Below, one piece after another: positions 26,426-34,604 of a stretch of DNA of 64,000 nt. The position numbers and the translations under genes were made by a program. Where the stretch lies: NCBI RefSeq assembly GCF_900112185.1, contig NZ_FOKP01000006.1, positions 124,001 through 188,000 on the forward strand, in the 5' to 3' direction. Source of the stretch: Allobosea sp. CRIB-10 (GTDB lineage Bacteria > Pseudomonadota > Alphaproteobacteria > Rhizobiales > Beijerinckiaceae). Each line of letters opens with the position of its first letter. Positions within the stretch are counted from its first letter, which is position 1. A model generated the notes under the pieces. That model was not told where the DNA came from. It worked only from the letters and a program-made list of their open reading frames with translations, and made no database searches.

Positions 26426-27310
26426 ATGACCGACATCGACGCCCTGCGCCACGCCATCCGCGAGGCCGACCCGCAGCTCAGCCGCTTCGATCCGCTGCCC
26501 CGCATCATCTGCCTCGATGATTTCGACCGCGGCATGTGCGGCTGGACCCAGCTCGTCGGCAATTACGAGGACAGTCTCGACGCGATGCTGCCGGGCTATG
26601 CCCAGCACAGCCACGCCATGCTCTCGACCCTGCCGAACTGGGATTTCGGCTCGCATGGCGGCGTCGACGGCTCCTATGCGCTGAAGATTGCGACGCGGCC
26701 GAGGAAGGGGGCGCAAAACGTCGCGATCAAGCGCCTGACCTTCCGAAAGCCGGGGCCGATCCGTCTCGAAGCCTATTTCACCTTCAAGCCCGAGGCGAGC
26801 GAGCTGCAGCTCTCGGAGACCGATATCCGCTCCTTCGGCTTCCTCTACGATCTCCAGATCGGCGACACATCAGGGCCGGGCGATCGCGTCATGCCACATT
26901 TGCGCTTCCTCAACGCGCAGGACGGCGAGCACCTGCAGAAATGGCAGTTCAAGCGCAGGACGACGCCGATCAAGCCGATCGGAACGGCCGGCAAGACGAT
27001 CACGCACTACCACCTCGCGCCCGACGACTGGGAGGATCTGCCCGGCGGCGAGCAGCGGCTCTGCTACAACGAGATCCCGACCAAGGTGAACTGGCACTAT
27101 CTGCGCTTCGACTTCGACCTCGCCGCGATGCAGGCGATACGGTTTCAGGTCAACGACCGCGTCTTCGCCATGGACGGCTTCGACTGCATCCGCATCCCCG
27201 CGATGAAGAACCTGTGGTGCATGCTCAACCTCGCCTTCTTCGCCGAGACCGACACCGACAAGCGCGCCTTCGCCTATCTCGATTCCGTCTGCCTGTCGGG
27301 AGAGTTCTGA
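26426..27310 (+). CDS. Uncharacterised protein of the sugar ABC operon (DUF6772-like)
   Basis: A 294-residue soluble protein without signal peptide. Sequence features are aromatic- and beta-rich (FDRGMCGWTQLVGNYEDSL, SHGGVDGSYALKIATRP, LRFDFDLAAMQAIRFQVNDR), suggesting a jelly-roll or lectin-like fold. I recall this as DUF6772, a family found beside such ABC transporters, but cannot check. It begins 5 bases after the permease stop and its stop overlaps the next ATG. It may bind or process the imported sugar derivative in the cytoplasm. Confidence 0.72.
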   Translation: MTDIDALRHAIREADPQLSRFDPLPRIICLDDFDRGMCGWTQLVGNYEDSLDAMLPGYAQHSHAMLSTLPNWDFGSHGGVDGSYALKIATRPRKGAQNVAIKRLTFRKPGPIRLEAYFTFKPEASELQLSETDIRSFGFLYDLQIGDTSGPGDRVMPHLRFLNAQDGEHLQKWQFKRRTTPIKPIGTAGKTITHYHLAPDDWEDLPGGEQRLCYNEIPTKVNWHYLRFDFDLAAMQAIRFQVNDRVFAMDGFDCIRIPAMKNLWCMLNLAFFAETDTDKRAFAYLDSVCLSGEF

Positions 27311-27645
27311 TGCTGCCGGAGAACCTCACCGCCGTCGTCGCCCGCAACGAGAGCTGGACCGGAGAGAACGCCACCGAGCCCTACGAGGCCGGCTGGGCCA
27401 AAGAGGCGATCGTCTTCGTGCGGGCGCTGAAGCAGCCGAAGGGAGCACTGCCAAAGGCGCGGATCGAGATTTCCGCAGATGGCTTGCATTGGTGCGCCGA
27501 GGGCTCGGAGTTTGCGCTGCCGGCGGCGAAGGACGCGGTGACGTTCCAGCGCATCAGTCATTTCGGCAATTTCCTGCGCGTCGCCGTGGCATTGCCGGAG
27601 GGGGCCGAGATCACCGTGCTTGTGACGCTTCATCTGAAAGCCTGA
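27310..27645 (+). CDS. Small uncharacterised protein of the sugar ABC operon
   Basis: A 111-residue cytoplasmic protein, family not recognised. The pattern WAKEAIVFVRALKQPKGALPKARIEIS, DGLHWCAEGSEF and FGNFLRVAVALPEGAEITVLVTLHLKA suggests a compact beta-sandwich, perhaps a partner of the preceding protein. Its ATG overlaps the upstream stop (TGATG), so the two are translated together. It is the last gene of the operon; a hairpin follows 14 bases later. Confidence 0.65.
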   Translation: MLPENLTAVVARNESWTGENATEPYEAGWAKEAIVFVRALKQPKGALPKARIEISADGLHWCAEGSEFALPAAKDAVTFQRISHFGNFLRVAVALPEGAEITVLVTLHLKA

Positions 27646-27658
27646 TCGGCTCGGTACA

Positions 27659-27687
27659 GGGGCGCCGGAGCGAAAACCAGGCGCCTC
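27659..27687 (+). terminator. Possible weak terminator hairpin after the ABC operon
   Basis: GGGGCGCC at 27659-27666 can pair with GGCGCCTC at 27680-27687 (one G-T pair) around a 13-base loop. No T run follows, so it would be an inefficient or Rho-aided end of the transcript. Confidence 0.35.
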
Positions 27688-27831
27688 CTCGCTAGCAGCC
27701 GTCGCCCGCTCGAAGCGCATTCGGTCATTGCGAGGCCGCGATGACGGGGGCAAAGCGCTGTCGGGTGGTTCGGCGAGGCTTGACCCTCCGCTCGGCCTCT
27801 GGCTTGCCTGACAGGTGCAACAGCCGGGATC

Positions 27832-28767
27832 ATGGGCGTGACGGATATCGGGCGGCTCGTCCGCGACATTGCCGACGAGATGCGCGGCGCCGAAGAGCGC
27901 GGCCAGGTCGCGACCTATATCCCGCCGCTCGCCCGCATCGATCCGCGCCGGTTCGGGCTCTGTGTCGTGACGTCCGATGGCGAGATCCATGCCGCCGGCG
28001 ACAGCGAGGAAGCCTTCTCGATCCAGAGCGTCTCGAAGGTCTTCGCCCTGACCCAGGCGCTCGGCAAGGTCGGTGATACGCTCTGGCGCCGCGTCGGGCG
28101 CGAACCCTCGGGCACGCCGTTCAACTCGATCGTGCAGCTCGAACGCGAGCAGGGCGTGCCGCGCAATCCCTTCATCAATGCCGGCGCGCTCGTCGTCGCC
28201 GACATCAATCTCGCCGGCCATGAGCCGCGCGTTGCGATCGGCGAGCTGCTGCGCTTCATGCGCTACCTCGCCGATGACGAGACCATCATCATCGACGAAA
28301 CCGTGGCACGGGCCGAACAGACGACCGGCTTCCGCAATATCGCGCTCGCCAACTACATGAAGGCCTTCGGCAACATCACTCATGCGCCGGAATTGACGCT
28401 CGGCGTCTATTTCCATCAATGCGCCATCGCCATGAGTTGCCGCCAGCTCGCCATGGCTGGGCGCTTCCTGATGCATGGCGGGTTCTATGCGCCAGGCGGC
28501 GCGCGAGTGGTCTCGGCGCAGCGGGCCCGGCGCATCAACGCTCTGATGCTGACCTGCGGCCATTACGACGCCTCCGGCGACTTCGCCTTCCGGGTCGGGC
28601 TGCCCGGCAAGTCGGGTGTCGGCGGCGGCATCCTGGCGATTGCGCCTGGGAAGGCCGCAATCGCGGTCTGGTCGCCCGGCCTCAACGCCAACGGCAATTC
28701 CCTGCTCGGCACGCTGGCGCTGGAACGCCTGACCGAGGCGACGGGCTGGTCGGTCTTCGCGCGGTAG
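27832..28767 (+). CDS. glsA: Glutaminase
   Basis: A 311-residue serine-dependent glutaminase of the beta-lactamase-like fold. The catalytic S-x-x-K is in [10 protein letters not shown] (S66, K69), with [10 protein letters not shown], the Tyr-containing [12 protein letters not shown] and the C-terminal [15 protein letters not shown]. It hydrolyses glutamine to glutamate and ammonia in the cytoplasm. It stands alone between the sugar ABC operon and the DeoR regulator, with its own upstream gap of 186 bases. Confidence 0.93.
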   Translation: MGVTDIGRLVRDIADEMRGAEERGQVATYIPPLARIDPRRFGLCVVTSDGEIHAAGDSEEAFSIQSVSKVFALTQALGKVGDTLWRRVGREPSGTPFNSIVQLEREQGVPRNPFINAGALVVADINLAGHEPRVAIGELLRFMRYLADDETIIIDETVARAEQTTGFRNIALANYMKAFGNITHAPELTLGVYFHQCAIAMSCRQLAMAGRFLMHGGFYAPGGARVVSAQRARRINALMLTCGHYDASGDFAFRVGLPGKSGVGGGILAIAPGKAAIAVWSPGLNANGNSLLGTLALERLTEATGWSVFAR

Positions 28768-28848
28768 CGCACAGCCTGGCACATCCTGCCTGGCGCGGGC
28801 GGCATCCTCTGTCGTTGTGGCGCCTGCGCCCTGGTGTCGATCGTAACG

Positions 28849-29634
28849 TCAGTTGGCGACCAGCAGGTCGAGACCTGCAGCTGAGATCTGCTCGGTGAGC
28901 GCGGCCGGCGGCTGGGCATCGCTGACCAGCCTCGCGAGCTGACGCAAAGGCGCCACATGGGCGATGGCCCGGCGCTCGAATTTCGAGTGGTCGCCGACGG
29001 CGATCGCTGTGTCGGCCCGGCGCAGCGCAGCCTGTTTCACAGCGATCTTCTCGAGATCGAAATCCATGAGGGTGCCGTCGTCGTCAAAGCCGGAAAAGCC
29101 GAGAAAGGCGAGGTCGAAACGAATCGCCGAAATACCGGCGATCGTCGCAGCGCCTGCAAGCGAGCCATCGGCGCCGCGGGCGGTGCCGGCGAAGACGTGG
29201 AGCTGAAGCTCGCTTTCGCCCGCGAGGATGGTCGCGGCCGCAAGGCTCGAGGTGAAGACGCGCAGGCCGACCCGTCCGCGCAGGGCCCGCGCCACCGCCT
29301 CGACCGTCGTCCCGACATCGAGGAAGACCGAGGCGCCATCGGGGACGAGCGCTGCAGCCGCCTTGCCGATCCGTGCCTTCGCATCGGCGGCCCGGATGCT
29401 CTTCTCGAGATATCCCAGCCTGACGGTGGTCTCGCTCGGACCTGCGCCGCCATGGAAGCGCTGGAGCAGGCGCATGCGGTCGAGCTGGATGATGTCGCGG
29501 CGGATGGACTGCGCCGAGACCGTGAAGCGATGGGCGAGCGCATCGATCGTCGCATAGCCCTGCTCGCCGACGATGCGGACGATGTCCAGCTGGCGCTGCG
29601 TCAATTCCCCGGCCAGCTCCGCCTGAATGGTCAT
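28849..29634 (-). CDS. DeoR family transcriptional regulator
   Basis: A 261-residue DeoR repressor: N-terminal HTH (LTQRQLDIVRIVGEQGYATIDALAHRFTVSAQSIRRDIIQLDRMRLLQRFHGGA) and a C-terminal sugar-phosphate isomerase-like domain (DGASVFLDVGTTVEAVARAL, FLGFSGFDDDGTLMDFDLEKIAVKQA, GDHSKFERRA). The ligand is usually a phosphorylated sugar or similar. It is divergent from the LOG-like gene and the polyamine/iron-type ABC operon, which it probably controls. Confidence 0.9.
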   Translation of the reverse strand: MTIQAELAGELTQRQLDIVRIVGEQGYATIDALAHRFTVSAQSIRRDIIQLDRMRLLQRFHGGAGPSETTVRLGYLEKSIRAADAKARIGKAAAALVPDGASVFLDVGTTVEAVARALRGRVGLRVFTSSLAAATILAGESELQLHVFAGTARGADGSLAGAATIAGISAIRFDLAFLGFSGFDDDGTLMDFDLEKIAVKQAALRRADTAIAVGDHSKFERRAIAHVAPLRQLARLVSDAQPPAALTEQISAAGLDLLVAN

Positions 29635-29659
29635 AAACCCGTCTCCACTGTAAACTATC

Positions 29660-29673
29660 TTACGCTTGCGTTA
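29660..29673. promoter_or_regulatory. Possible DeoR operator in the divergent gap
   Basis: TTACGC-TT-GCGTTA at 29660-29673 is an imperfect dyad (ACGC/GCGT exact, outer bases partly matching) lying midway between the DeoR start at 29634 and the LOG-like ATG at 29711. DeoR proteins often bind such short dyads; the assignment rests on position only. Confidence 0.3.
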
Positions 29674-29710
29674 TCAATGCTGGCAACCGAGCAGCGAAAG
29701 GGGCAAGCGA

Positions 29711-30340
29711 ATGTCGACAGGATTGCGGTGGCTGCCAGATATCCGAGCCCTGATCGCAGACGGCAGGCGCTTCGATCCTTCGACGCTGAGCTGGCGAGCA
29801 GATGACACAGATCATGCCGGTGCGGTGGACGTCAGCGCGACCGCAGCGCTCCGGCATCTCGCGACGACGCAAGCGCTGAGGCGTGTGCCGATCGGCATCA
29901 TCGGGCCGCGGGAGGCAACCCAGCATCAATGCGCACTCGCCGAAGAGCTTGGCTTCGCCATGGCCCAGCATGGCCTGCAGCTGCTCTGCGGCGGCAAAAA
30001 TGGCGTGATGGAAGCGGCCTGCAAGGGGCATGCGGCTGGTGGCGGCCTGCCGATCGGCCTCTTGCCCGACGAGGAATGGCAGGCGGCGAACCCCTATGTC
30101 GCGATCCCGATCGCGACCGGCATCGGGCCGGCCCGCAATGCGATCATCGCCCGCAGCTGCCTCGTCCTGGTGGCGATCGGCGGCGGTGTGGGAACGCTGT
30201 CGGAAATGGCGCTGGGCCTGCAATTCAAGCGCCTTGTCCTGGCGCTCGCAGATGCGCCCGTGGTCGACGGGGTGCCGCGCCTGGACAGCACCGAGGCCGC
30301 ACTGGCGCGGATCGCGGATCGCATTCTCTGGAACTTGTAA
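29711..30340 (+). CDS. SLOG/LOG-like nucleotide-binding protein (TIGR00725-like)
   Basis: A 209-residue protein. The core resembles the lysine-decarboxylase-like/LOG fold: PIGIIGPREATQHQCALAEELGFAMAQHGLQLLCGGKNGVMEAA and VAIGGGVGTLSEMALGLQFK, the latter being the family phosphate-binding motif. LOG proteins release bases from nucleotide monophosphates; the TIGR00725-like branch has no proven activity. I chose the ATG at 29711, after AAAGGGG. It precedes an ABC operon by 82 bases and is divergent from DeoR, so it may belong to the same regulon. Confidence 0.75.
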   Translation: MSTGLRWLPDIRALIADGRRFDPSTLSWRADDTDHAGAVDVSATAALRHLATTQALRRVPIGIIGPREATQHQCALAEELGFAMAQHGLQLLCGGKNGVMEAACKGHAAGGGLPIGLLPDEEWQAANPYVAIPIATGIGPARNAIIARSCLVLVAIGGGVGTLSEMALGLQFKRLVLALADAPVVDGVPRLDSTEAALARIADRILWNL

Positions 30341-30422
30341 GATTTCTTCCATGTGTCATAAATCTATTACGTCAGGTCTCTACTGGATCGTCTAGCGCCG
30401 AAGTCCATGAAAGGTTGCGGCC

Positions 30423-31211
30423 TTGCCCTTGATCGCGATCGCCTATCTGATCTTCCTGGCGGCGCCGGTGCTGCTGCTCGCGCTCGGATCCTTCGGCGAG
30501 AACTGGAGCAACACGCTTCTCCCCAATGGCATGACCGGCCGCTGGTATGCCGAGGTCGCGAGCGATCCGAGCTTTCGCCGCGCCTTCGTTACCAGCCTCC
30601 AGGTCGTCGGCACCACCTGCGCACTCAATCTGCTGATCGGGCTACCGCTCGCCTATGCCATTCAGGCAGGTGCCCGCGGCGGTGTCCGCATCGCGGCGCG
30701 GCTGGTCACGCTGATGCCGGTCGCCGTCCCGGAGCTGGTCCTGGCCTTCGGCTTCATTCTCGTCTTCTCGTCCGACGCGCTGCCCTGGCTCGGTAGTTTC
30801 TGGCTGCTGGCGGCCGGCCACCTCGTCCTGACCTTGCCCTACACCGTGACGGCGCTCGTCGCCGACATGGAGCAGTTGCGTCTCGACGAATACGAGCACG
30901 CCGCCGCGACGCTCGGCGCTTCGTTCGCCGCCCGGCTGCGCGACGTCACGCTGCCGCTGCTCGGCACCAGCCTGATGTCGGCGATGCTGACGGTCGCCGC
31001 CCTGTCGATCGGTGAGTTCCAGCTTTCGAATCTGGTCTCGGGTTTCCTGTCGCGCACCTATCCGGTGGTGTTGCTCCAGGCCTTCTACGGCGCGACGGGC
31101 TTTGCCTGCGCCGCCACCATCGTCCTCCTGAGCCTCGCGATCCTGGCCTCGCTCGCCAGCAGCCTGACCGCCCGGTTCGCCGGCTCCAGCAAGGCGGAAC
31201 CCGTCGCATGA
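30423..31211 (+). CDS. ABC transporter permease (PotC-like)
   Basis: A 262-residue permease with six helices; the EAA loop is YEHAAATLGASFAARLRDVTLPLLGTSL. Codons upstream in this frame reach a stop at 30408, so the start must be the TTG at 30423, with AAAGG upstream. The family transports polyamines, ferric ions, thiamine or 2-aminoethylphosphonate. It overlaps the ATPase gene by four bases. The second permease is located after the binding-protein gene, an interrupted order. Confidence 0.87.
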   Translation: MPLIAIAYLIFLAAPVLLLALGSFGENWSNTLLPNGMTGRWYAEVASDPSFRRAFVTSLQVVGTTCALNLLIGLPLAYAIQAGARGGVRIAARLVTLMPVAVPELVLAFGFILVFSSDALPWLGSFWLLAAGHLVLTLPYTVTALVADMEQLRLDEYEHAAATLGASFAARLRDVTLPLLGTSLMSAMLTVAALSIGEFQLSNLVSGFLSRTYPVVLLQAFYGATGFACAATIVLLSLAILASLASSLTARFAGSSKAEPVA

Positions 31212-32245
31212 CGCTGAGATACGAGAATGTGAGCTTCACCTATCCGGGTGCGAGCAGCGGCGTCTTCGACATTTCACTCGAAATCGGCCGCGGCGAGTTG
31301 CTCGCCATTATCGGAGCCTCCGGCTCGGGAAAGTCGACGATCCTCAAATTGCTGGCCGGCTTCGTGAAGCCGGATCGCGGTCGCATCCTGATCGAGGGCG
31401 CGGAGGTCAGCGCGCTTCCACCCGAGGCGAGGCGTCTCGGCGTGGTGTTCCAGTCCTATGCGCTGTTTCCGCATATGCGGCTCTGGGAGAACGTCGCATA
31501 CCCCCTGAAGGTGCGGGGCGTGAAGAAGGAGGCGCGGCGCGCCCAGGCCGTGGAGATGCTGCGCCGTGTCGGCATGGATATGCGCGCCGACGATCTGCCG
31601 GCTGCGCTTTCGGGTGGGCAGCAGCAGCGTGTCGCCCTGGCGCGCGCTTTGGTGTTCGAGCCGCGCGGACTGCTCCTCGACGAGCCGCTGTCGGCGCTCG
31701 ATGCCGGCCTGCGCGTCGAGATGCGTGACGAGATCCTGCGGGTCCAGCGTTCCGCGGGCATCGCGACCCTGCTCGTCACCCACGACCAGGAAGAAGCACT
31801 GTCGATCGCCGACAAGGTCGCCGTGATGCGCGAGGGCCGCCTCATCCAGCTCGGCACGCCGCGCGAACTCTACGAGACGCCGGTCAATGCCAGCGTCGCG
31901 TCCTTCGTCGGCCAGTCCAATCTCTGGCCGGGCAAGATCGCCGGGGCCGGCCTGGTCGAGACCGCGATCGGCCCGCTTGCCTGCGAGACCCATGGCCGCT
32001 CGCCGGGCGAGTCGGTGATCGTCTTCGTTCGTCCGGAGCGGGTCGAGCCGGTCGACGCGGCCGGAATGGCAGAGGGCCCGGGGAGCTTCTCCGGCCAGGC
32101 TGCCGCGGATCGCTATCTCGGCCCGATCCGACGAATCGACCTCATGGTGGCTGGCGGGCTGATCCGCCTCGAAACCCATCAGCGCGAGCCAGTCACCGCC
32201 GTTTCCATTCCGCGCGATGCCGTGCGGCTGCTGCCCGCCGACTAG
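31208..32245 (+). CDS. ABC transporter ATP-binding protein (PotA/FbpC-like)
   Basis: A 345-residue ATPase: Walker A GASGSGKST (residues 36-44), Q loop VVFQSYALFPH, signature LSGGQQQRVALARAL, Walker B LLLDEPLSALD and H loop LLVTHDQEEAL, followed by a C-terminal TOBE-like regulatory domain (about 245-340). It energises the permeases encoded on either side. ATG at 31208 overlaps the first permease by four bases. Confidence 0.93.
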   Translation: MTLRYENVSFTYPGASSGVFDISLEIGRGELLAIIGASGSGKSTILKLLAGFVKPDRGRILIEGAEVSALPPEARRLGVVFQSYALFPHMRLWENVAYPLKVRGVKKEARRAQAVEMLRRVGMDMRADDLPAALSGGQQQRVALARALVFEPRGLLLDEPLSALDAGLRVEMRDEILRVQRSAGIATLLVTHDQEEALSIADKVAVMREGRLIQLGTPRELYETPVNASVASFVGQSNLWPGKIAGAGLVETAIGPLACETHGRSPGESVIVFVRPERVEPVDAAGMAEGPGSFSGQAAADRYLGPIRRIDLMVAGGLIRLETHQREPVTAVSIPRDAVRLLPAD

Positions 32246-32274
32246 ACCCTCATTCCAACTGCGAGGACATTCCG

Positions 32275-33351
32275 ATGAACAGACGACACCTGTTGCAAGT
32301 CGCCCTCCTAGCCGCAGCCGGAACCATGGGCGGCGCGGCCTTCGCCTTCGAGGGCGCCGAACTCTATGCCGGCGAGAAGGCCCTCTACGAGAGCGCCCGC
32401 AAGGAAGGCCTGGTCGTCTCTTTCGACACCGGGCCGACCTGGGCCAACTGGGCAGGCCAGTTCAAGGCCTTCCAGAAGCGCTATCCCGGCGTCGAGATGG
32501 TCTATAACGATCTCGGTTCCGCGGCGACGGTCGTCGCCCTCGACAAGGCGCGCAACCGGCCGCAGGCCGACACCGCCTATTATTTCGCGGCATCGGCGCT
32601 CGATGCCGCGAAGGCTGGCGTCGTCGAAGGCTTCAAGCCCGTCAATTTCGACCGCCTCGACAACACCTTGCGTGACCCGGACGGCCGCTGGTTCTCGATC
32701 CACACCCTGAACGTCGCCTTCCTGGTCAACACAAAGCTGGTGAAGACCGTGCCGCAGAGCTGGGCGGACCTGCTCAAGCCCGAATACAAGAGCGCGATCG
32801 TCTATCAGGATCCCCGCTCGACGGGGCAGGGGCAGGTGGTGACCTTCGCCGCCGCCTTCGGCAATGGCGGCAGCATGGACGATGTCGCTCCCGGCATCGC
32901 CTATCTCGGCAAGCTGACCAAGGCCGGCAACGTGCTGCGCACCGTCGGCACCACGCCCTATGCCCAGTTCCTCAAGGGCGAGATCCCGATCTGGATCGGC
33001 TATGAGAACGACGGCCTGAAGGCGAAGTTCGTCGATGGCATGGGCGATGCGATCTCGGTGGTCATCCCGCAGGAAGCCTCGGCCGCCGCTCCCTACGCGA
33101 TCTCCCTGGTCAAGAACGGGCCCAACCCCAATGCCGGCAAGCTCTGGCTCAATTTCATCATGAGCGATGAAGGCCAGAAGATCTTCGCCGAAGGCTTTGT
33201 GCGCCCGGCCGTCACCGGGGTTTCCATGCCCGCCAGCGTCGCCGACAAGATGCCGGCTGCACCGCAGGTGCGCGCGATGGACATCGCCAAGGCGACCGCC
33301 AAGAAGGCCGAGATCGACGCCGGCTGGGCCAAGGCCATCCTCGGCCAGTAA
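32275..33351 (+). CDS. ABC transporter substrate-binding protein (ferric/PotD-like)
   Basis: A 358-residue periplasmic protein with signal peptide MNRRHLLQVALLAAAGTMGGAAFAFEG. The mature sequence follows the family of iron, thiamine and phosphonate binding proteins (ALYESARKEGLVVSFDTG, VVALDKARNRPQADTAYYF, NTKLVKTVPQSWADLLKPEYK, GEIPIWIGYENDG). The YYF motif could take part in ligand binding but does not prove iron. A strong hairpin follows the stop codon, likely protecting this message relative to the next permease gene. Confidence 0.88.
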   Translation: MNRRHLLQVALLAAAGTMGGAAFAFEGAELYAGEKALYESARKEGLVVSFDTGPTWANWAGQFKAFQKRYPGVEMVYNDLGSAATVVALDKARNRPQADTAYYFAASALDAAKAGVVEGFKPVNFDRLDNTLRDPDGRWFSIHTLNVAFLVNTKLVKTVPQSWADLLKPEYKSAIVYQDPRSTGQGQVVTFAAAFGNGGSMDDVAPGIAYLGKLTKAGNVLRTVGTTPYAQFLKGEIPIWIGYENDGLKAKFVDGMGDAISVVIPQEASAAAPYAISLVKNGPNPNAGKLWLNFIMSDEGQKIFAEGFVRPAVTGVSMPASVADKMPAAPQVRAMDIAKATAKKAEIDAGWAKAILGQ

Positions 33352-33359
33352 CCGCCACG

Positions 33360-33388
33360 GCCAGGCTGTCCCAATGGGACAGCCTGGC
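33360..33388 (+). terminator. Strong hairpin after the binding-protein gene
   Basis: CCAGGCTGTCCC (33361-33372) and GGGACAGCCTGG (33376-33387) form a perfect 12-base stem with an AAT loop, extended to 13 by G33360-C33388. No T run follows, and the last permease gene begins 31 bases later, so it acts more likely as a 3' mRNA stabiliser or partial attenuator than as a full terminator. Confidence 0.75.
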
Positions 33389-33419
33389 GCTGCCCCTCCA
33401 CCGAGGCGAAAGACGGTCG

Positions 33420-34250
33420 ATGAGTGCGCGAGCATCCACTCCTACCCTGGCCGCCTTTGCAGCACCCGGCGCCATCGTCTTCGGGCTGTTTTTCCTGCTG
33501 CCGGTCTGCGCCGTGCTGGTCGGCGCTCTCGCCGATGGCGGCAGCGCCTTCGGGCGGCTCACGGCCGATCCCGTGTTCTGGAACGGGCTGCGCGGCACGC
33601 TCGTCCTCGGCACGGTCGCGCCGCTGTTCTCCCTGGTCGTCGGCTTCTGCGTCGCGCTGACCCTGTCGCGTCTCGCGCCCGGATTGCGCACGGCGGCTCT
33701 GATCGCGATCTCGCTGCCGCTGACCTTCTCGGGCCTGATCGTCGCCTATGGCTTCATCCTGCTGCTGGGCCGTTCCGGCTTCGTCACCCTGCTTCTGGCC
33801 GAGCTCGGCTTCGACCCGGCGGTGACCGGGGCCTTCATCTTCTCGCCGCTCGGCCTCGGCCTGGCCTATTCCTACTATCTGGTGCCCCGCGTGGTGCTGA
33901 TCGTGCTGCCGGCCATCAGCAATTTCGACCGCAACCAGTTGACCGCGGCGCGCTCGCTCGGGGCCAGCGGCGCGAGGGCGCTCGTCGACGTCATGCTGCC
34001 GCAGATCATGCCGAGCCTCGTCGCGGCCTTCTGCCTGACCTCGGCAGTCGCGGTCGGCGCCTATGGCACGGCGCTCGCGCTGGTCGGCACGCAGGTGAAC
34101 ATCCTACCGCTCGTTCTCTACAGCAAGGTCTCGGAGACCGGCACCGACCTGCCGGCGGCTTCGGCCGCATCGCTCGTCCTGGTCGCCATCTGCGCGTTGG
34201 TCGTCTCGATCGGCGAGATCGTGGGACGCGGGCGAAAGGCGCGGGGATGA
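33420..34250 (+). CDS. ABC transporter permease (PotB-like)
   Basis: A 276-residue permease with six helices; the EAA loop reads LTAARSLGASGARALVDVMLPQIMPSLV. It completes the permease-ATPase-binding protein-permease operon started at 30423. ATG at 33420 follows GAGGCGAAAGAC. The long alanine-rich N-terminus (STPTLAAFAAPGAIVFGLFFLLPVCAVLV) is the first helix. Confidence 0.88.
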   Translation: MSARASTPTLAAFAAPGAIVFGLFFLLPVCAVLVGALADGGSAFGRLTADPVFWNGLRGTLVLGTVAPLFSLVVGFCVALTLSRLAPGLRTAALIAISLPLTFSGLIVAYGFILLLGRSGFVTLLLAELGFDPAVTGAFIFSPLGLGLAYSYYLVPRVVLIVLPAISNFDRNQLTAARSLGASGARALVDVMLPQIMPSLVAAFCLTSAVAVGAYGTALALVGTQVNILPLVLYSKVSETGTDLPAASAASLVLVAICALVVSIGEIVGRGRKARG

Positions 34251-34396
34251 CGAGAGCAGGGGACGGCCCGGCGCCATCATGCGTGTTCCTTTCAGGTTCT
34301 CGAAGCTTGCGTGACGTATTCGAGCACCCGCTGCTCTCGGCAATCTCACCCAGTTTTCCGATCTGACCCAGCGGCGCATGGGAGTGATGGACTCCG

Positions 34397-34534
34397 TCAG
34401 GTCCGATCGCCGACCCGGATCGCGCAGGTGATCTCCTTGACCGCAGTCGAGCCCGGTAGCGTGGCGGAGACGGCGCGGCGATTGAAGAGATCGGCGCCGG
34501 TGATGAGGGCGAAGCCCTTGCTGGCGGTGCTCAT
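34397..34534 (-). pseudogene. Stub of a short-chain dehydrogenase gene
   Basis: A 45-residue minus-strand frame begins MSTASKGFALITGAD, the typical opening of an SDR nucleotide-binding domain, then runs into FNRRAVSATLPGSTAV and stops at 34397. The remaining 200 residues of an SDR are absent. It lies 70 bases downstream of the HlyD-type adaptor gene on the same strand, in the place where a cotranscribed SDR would be. The rest of the gap 34251-34604 holds no other recognisable gene. Confidence 0.45.
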
Positions 34535-34604
34535 ACTCTGTTCCTCTCTTTTCGTTCTGGTTGGTGGCGAGCACGGATAGTGCGTGCCGGCTGCGTCTCA
34601 AATG

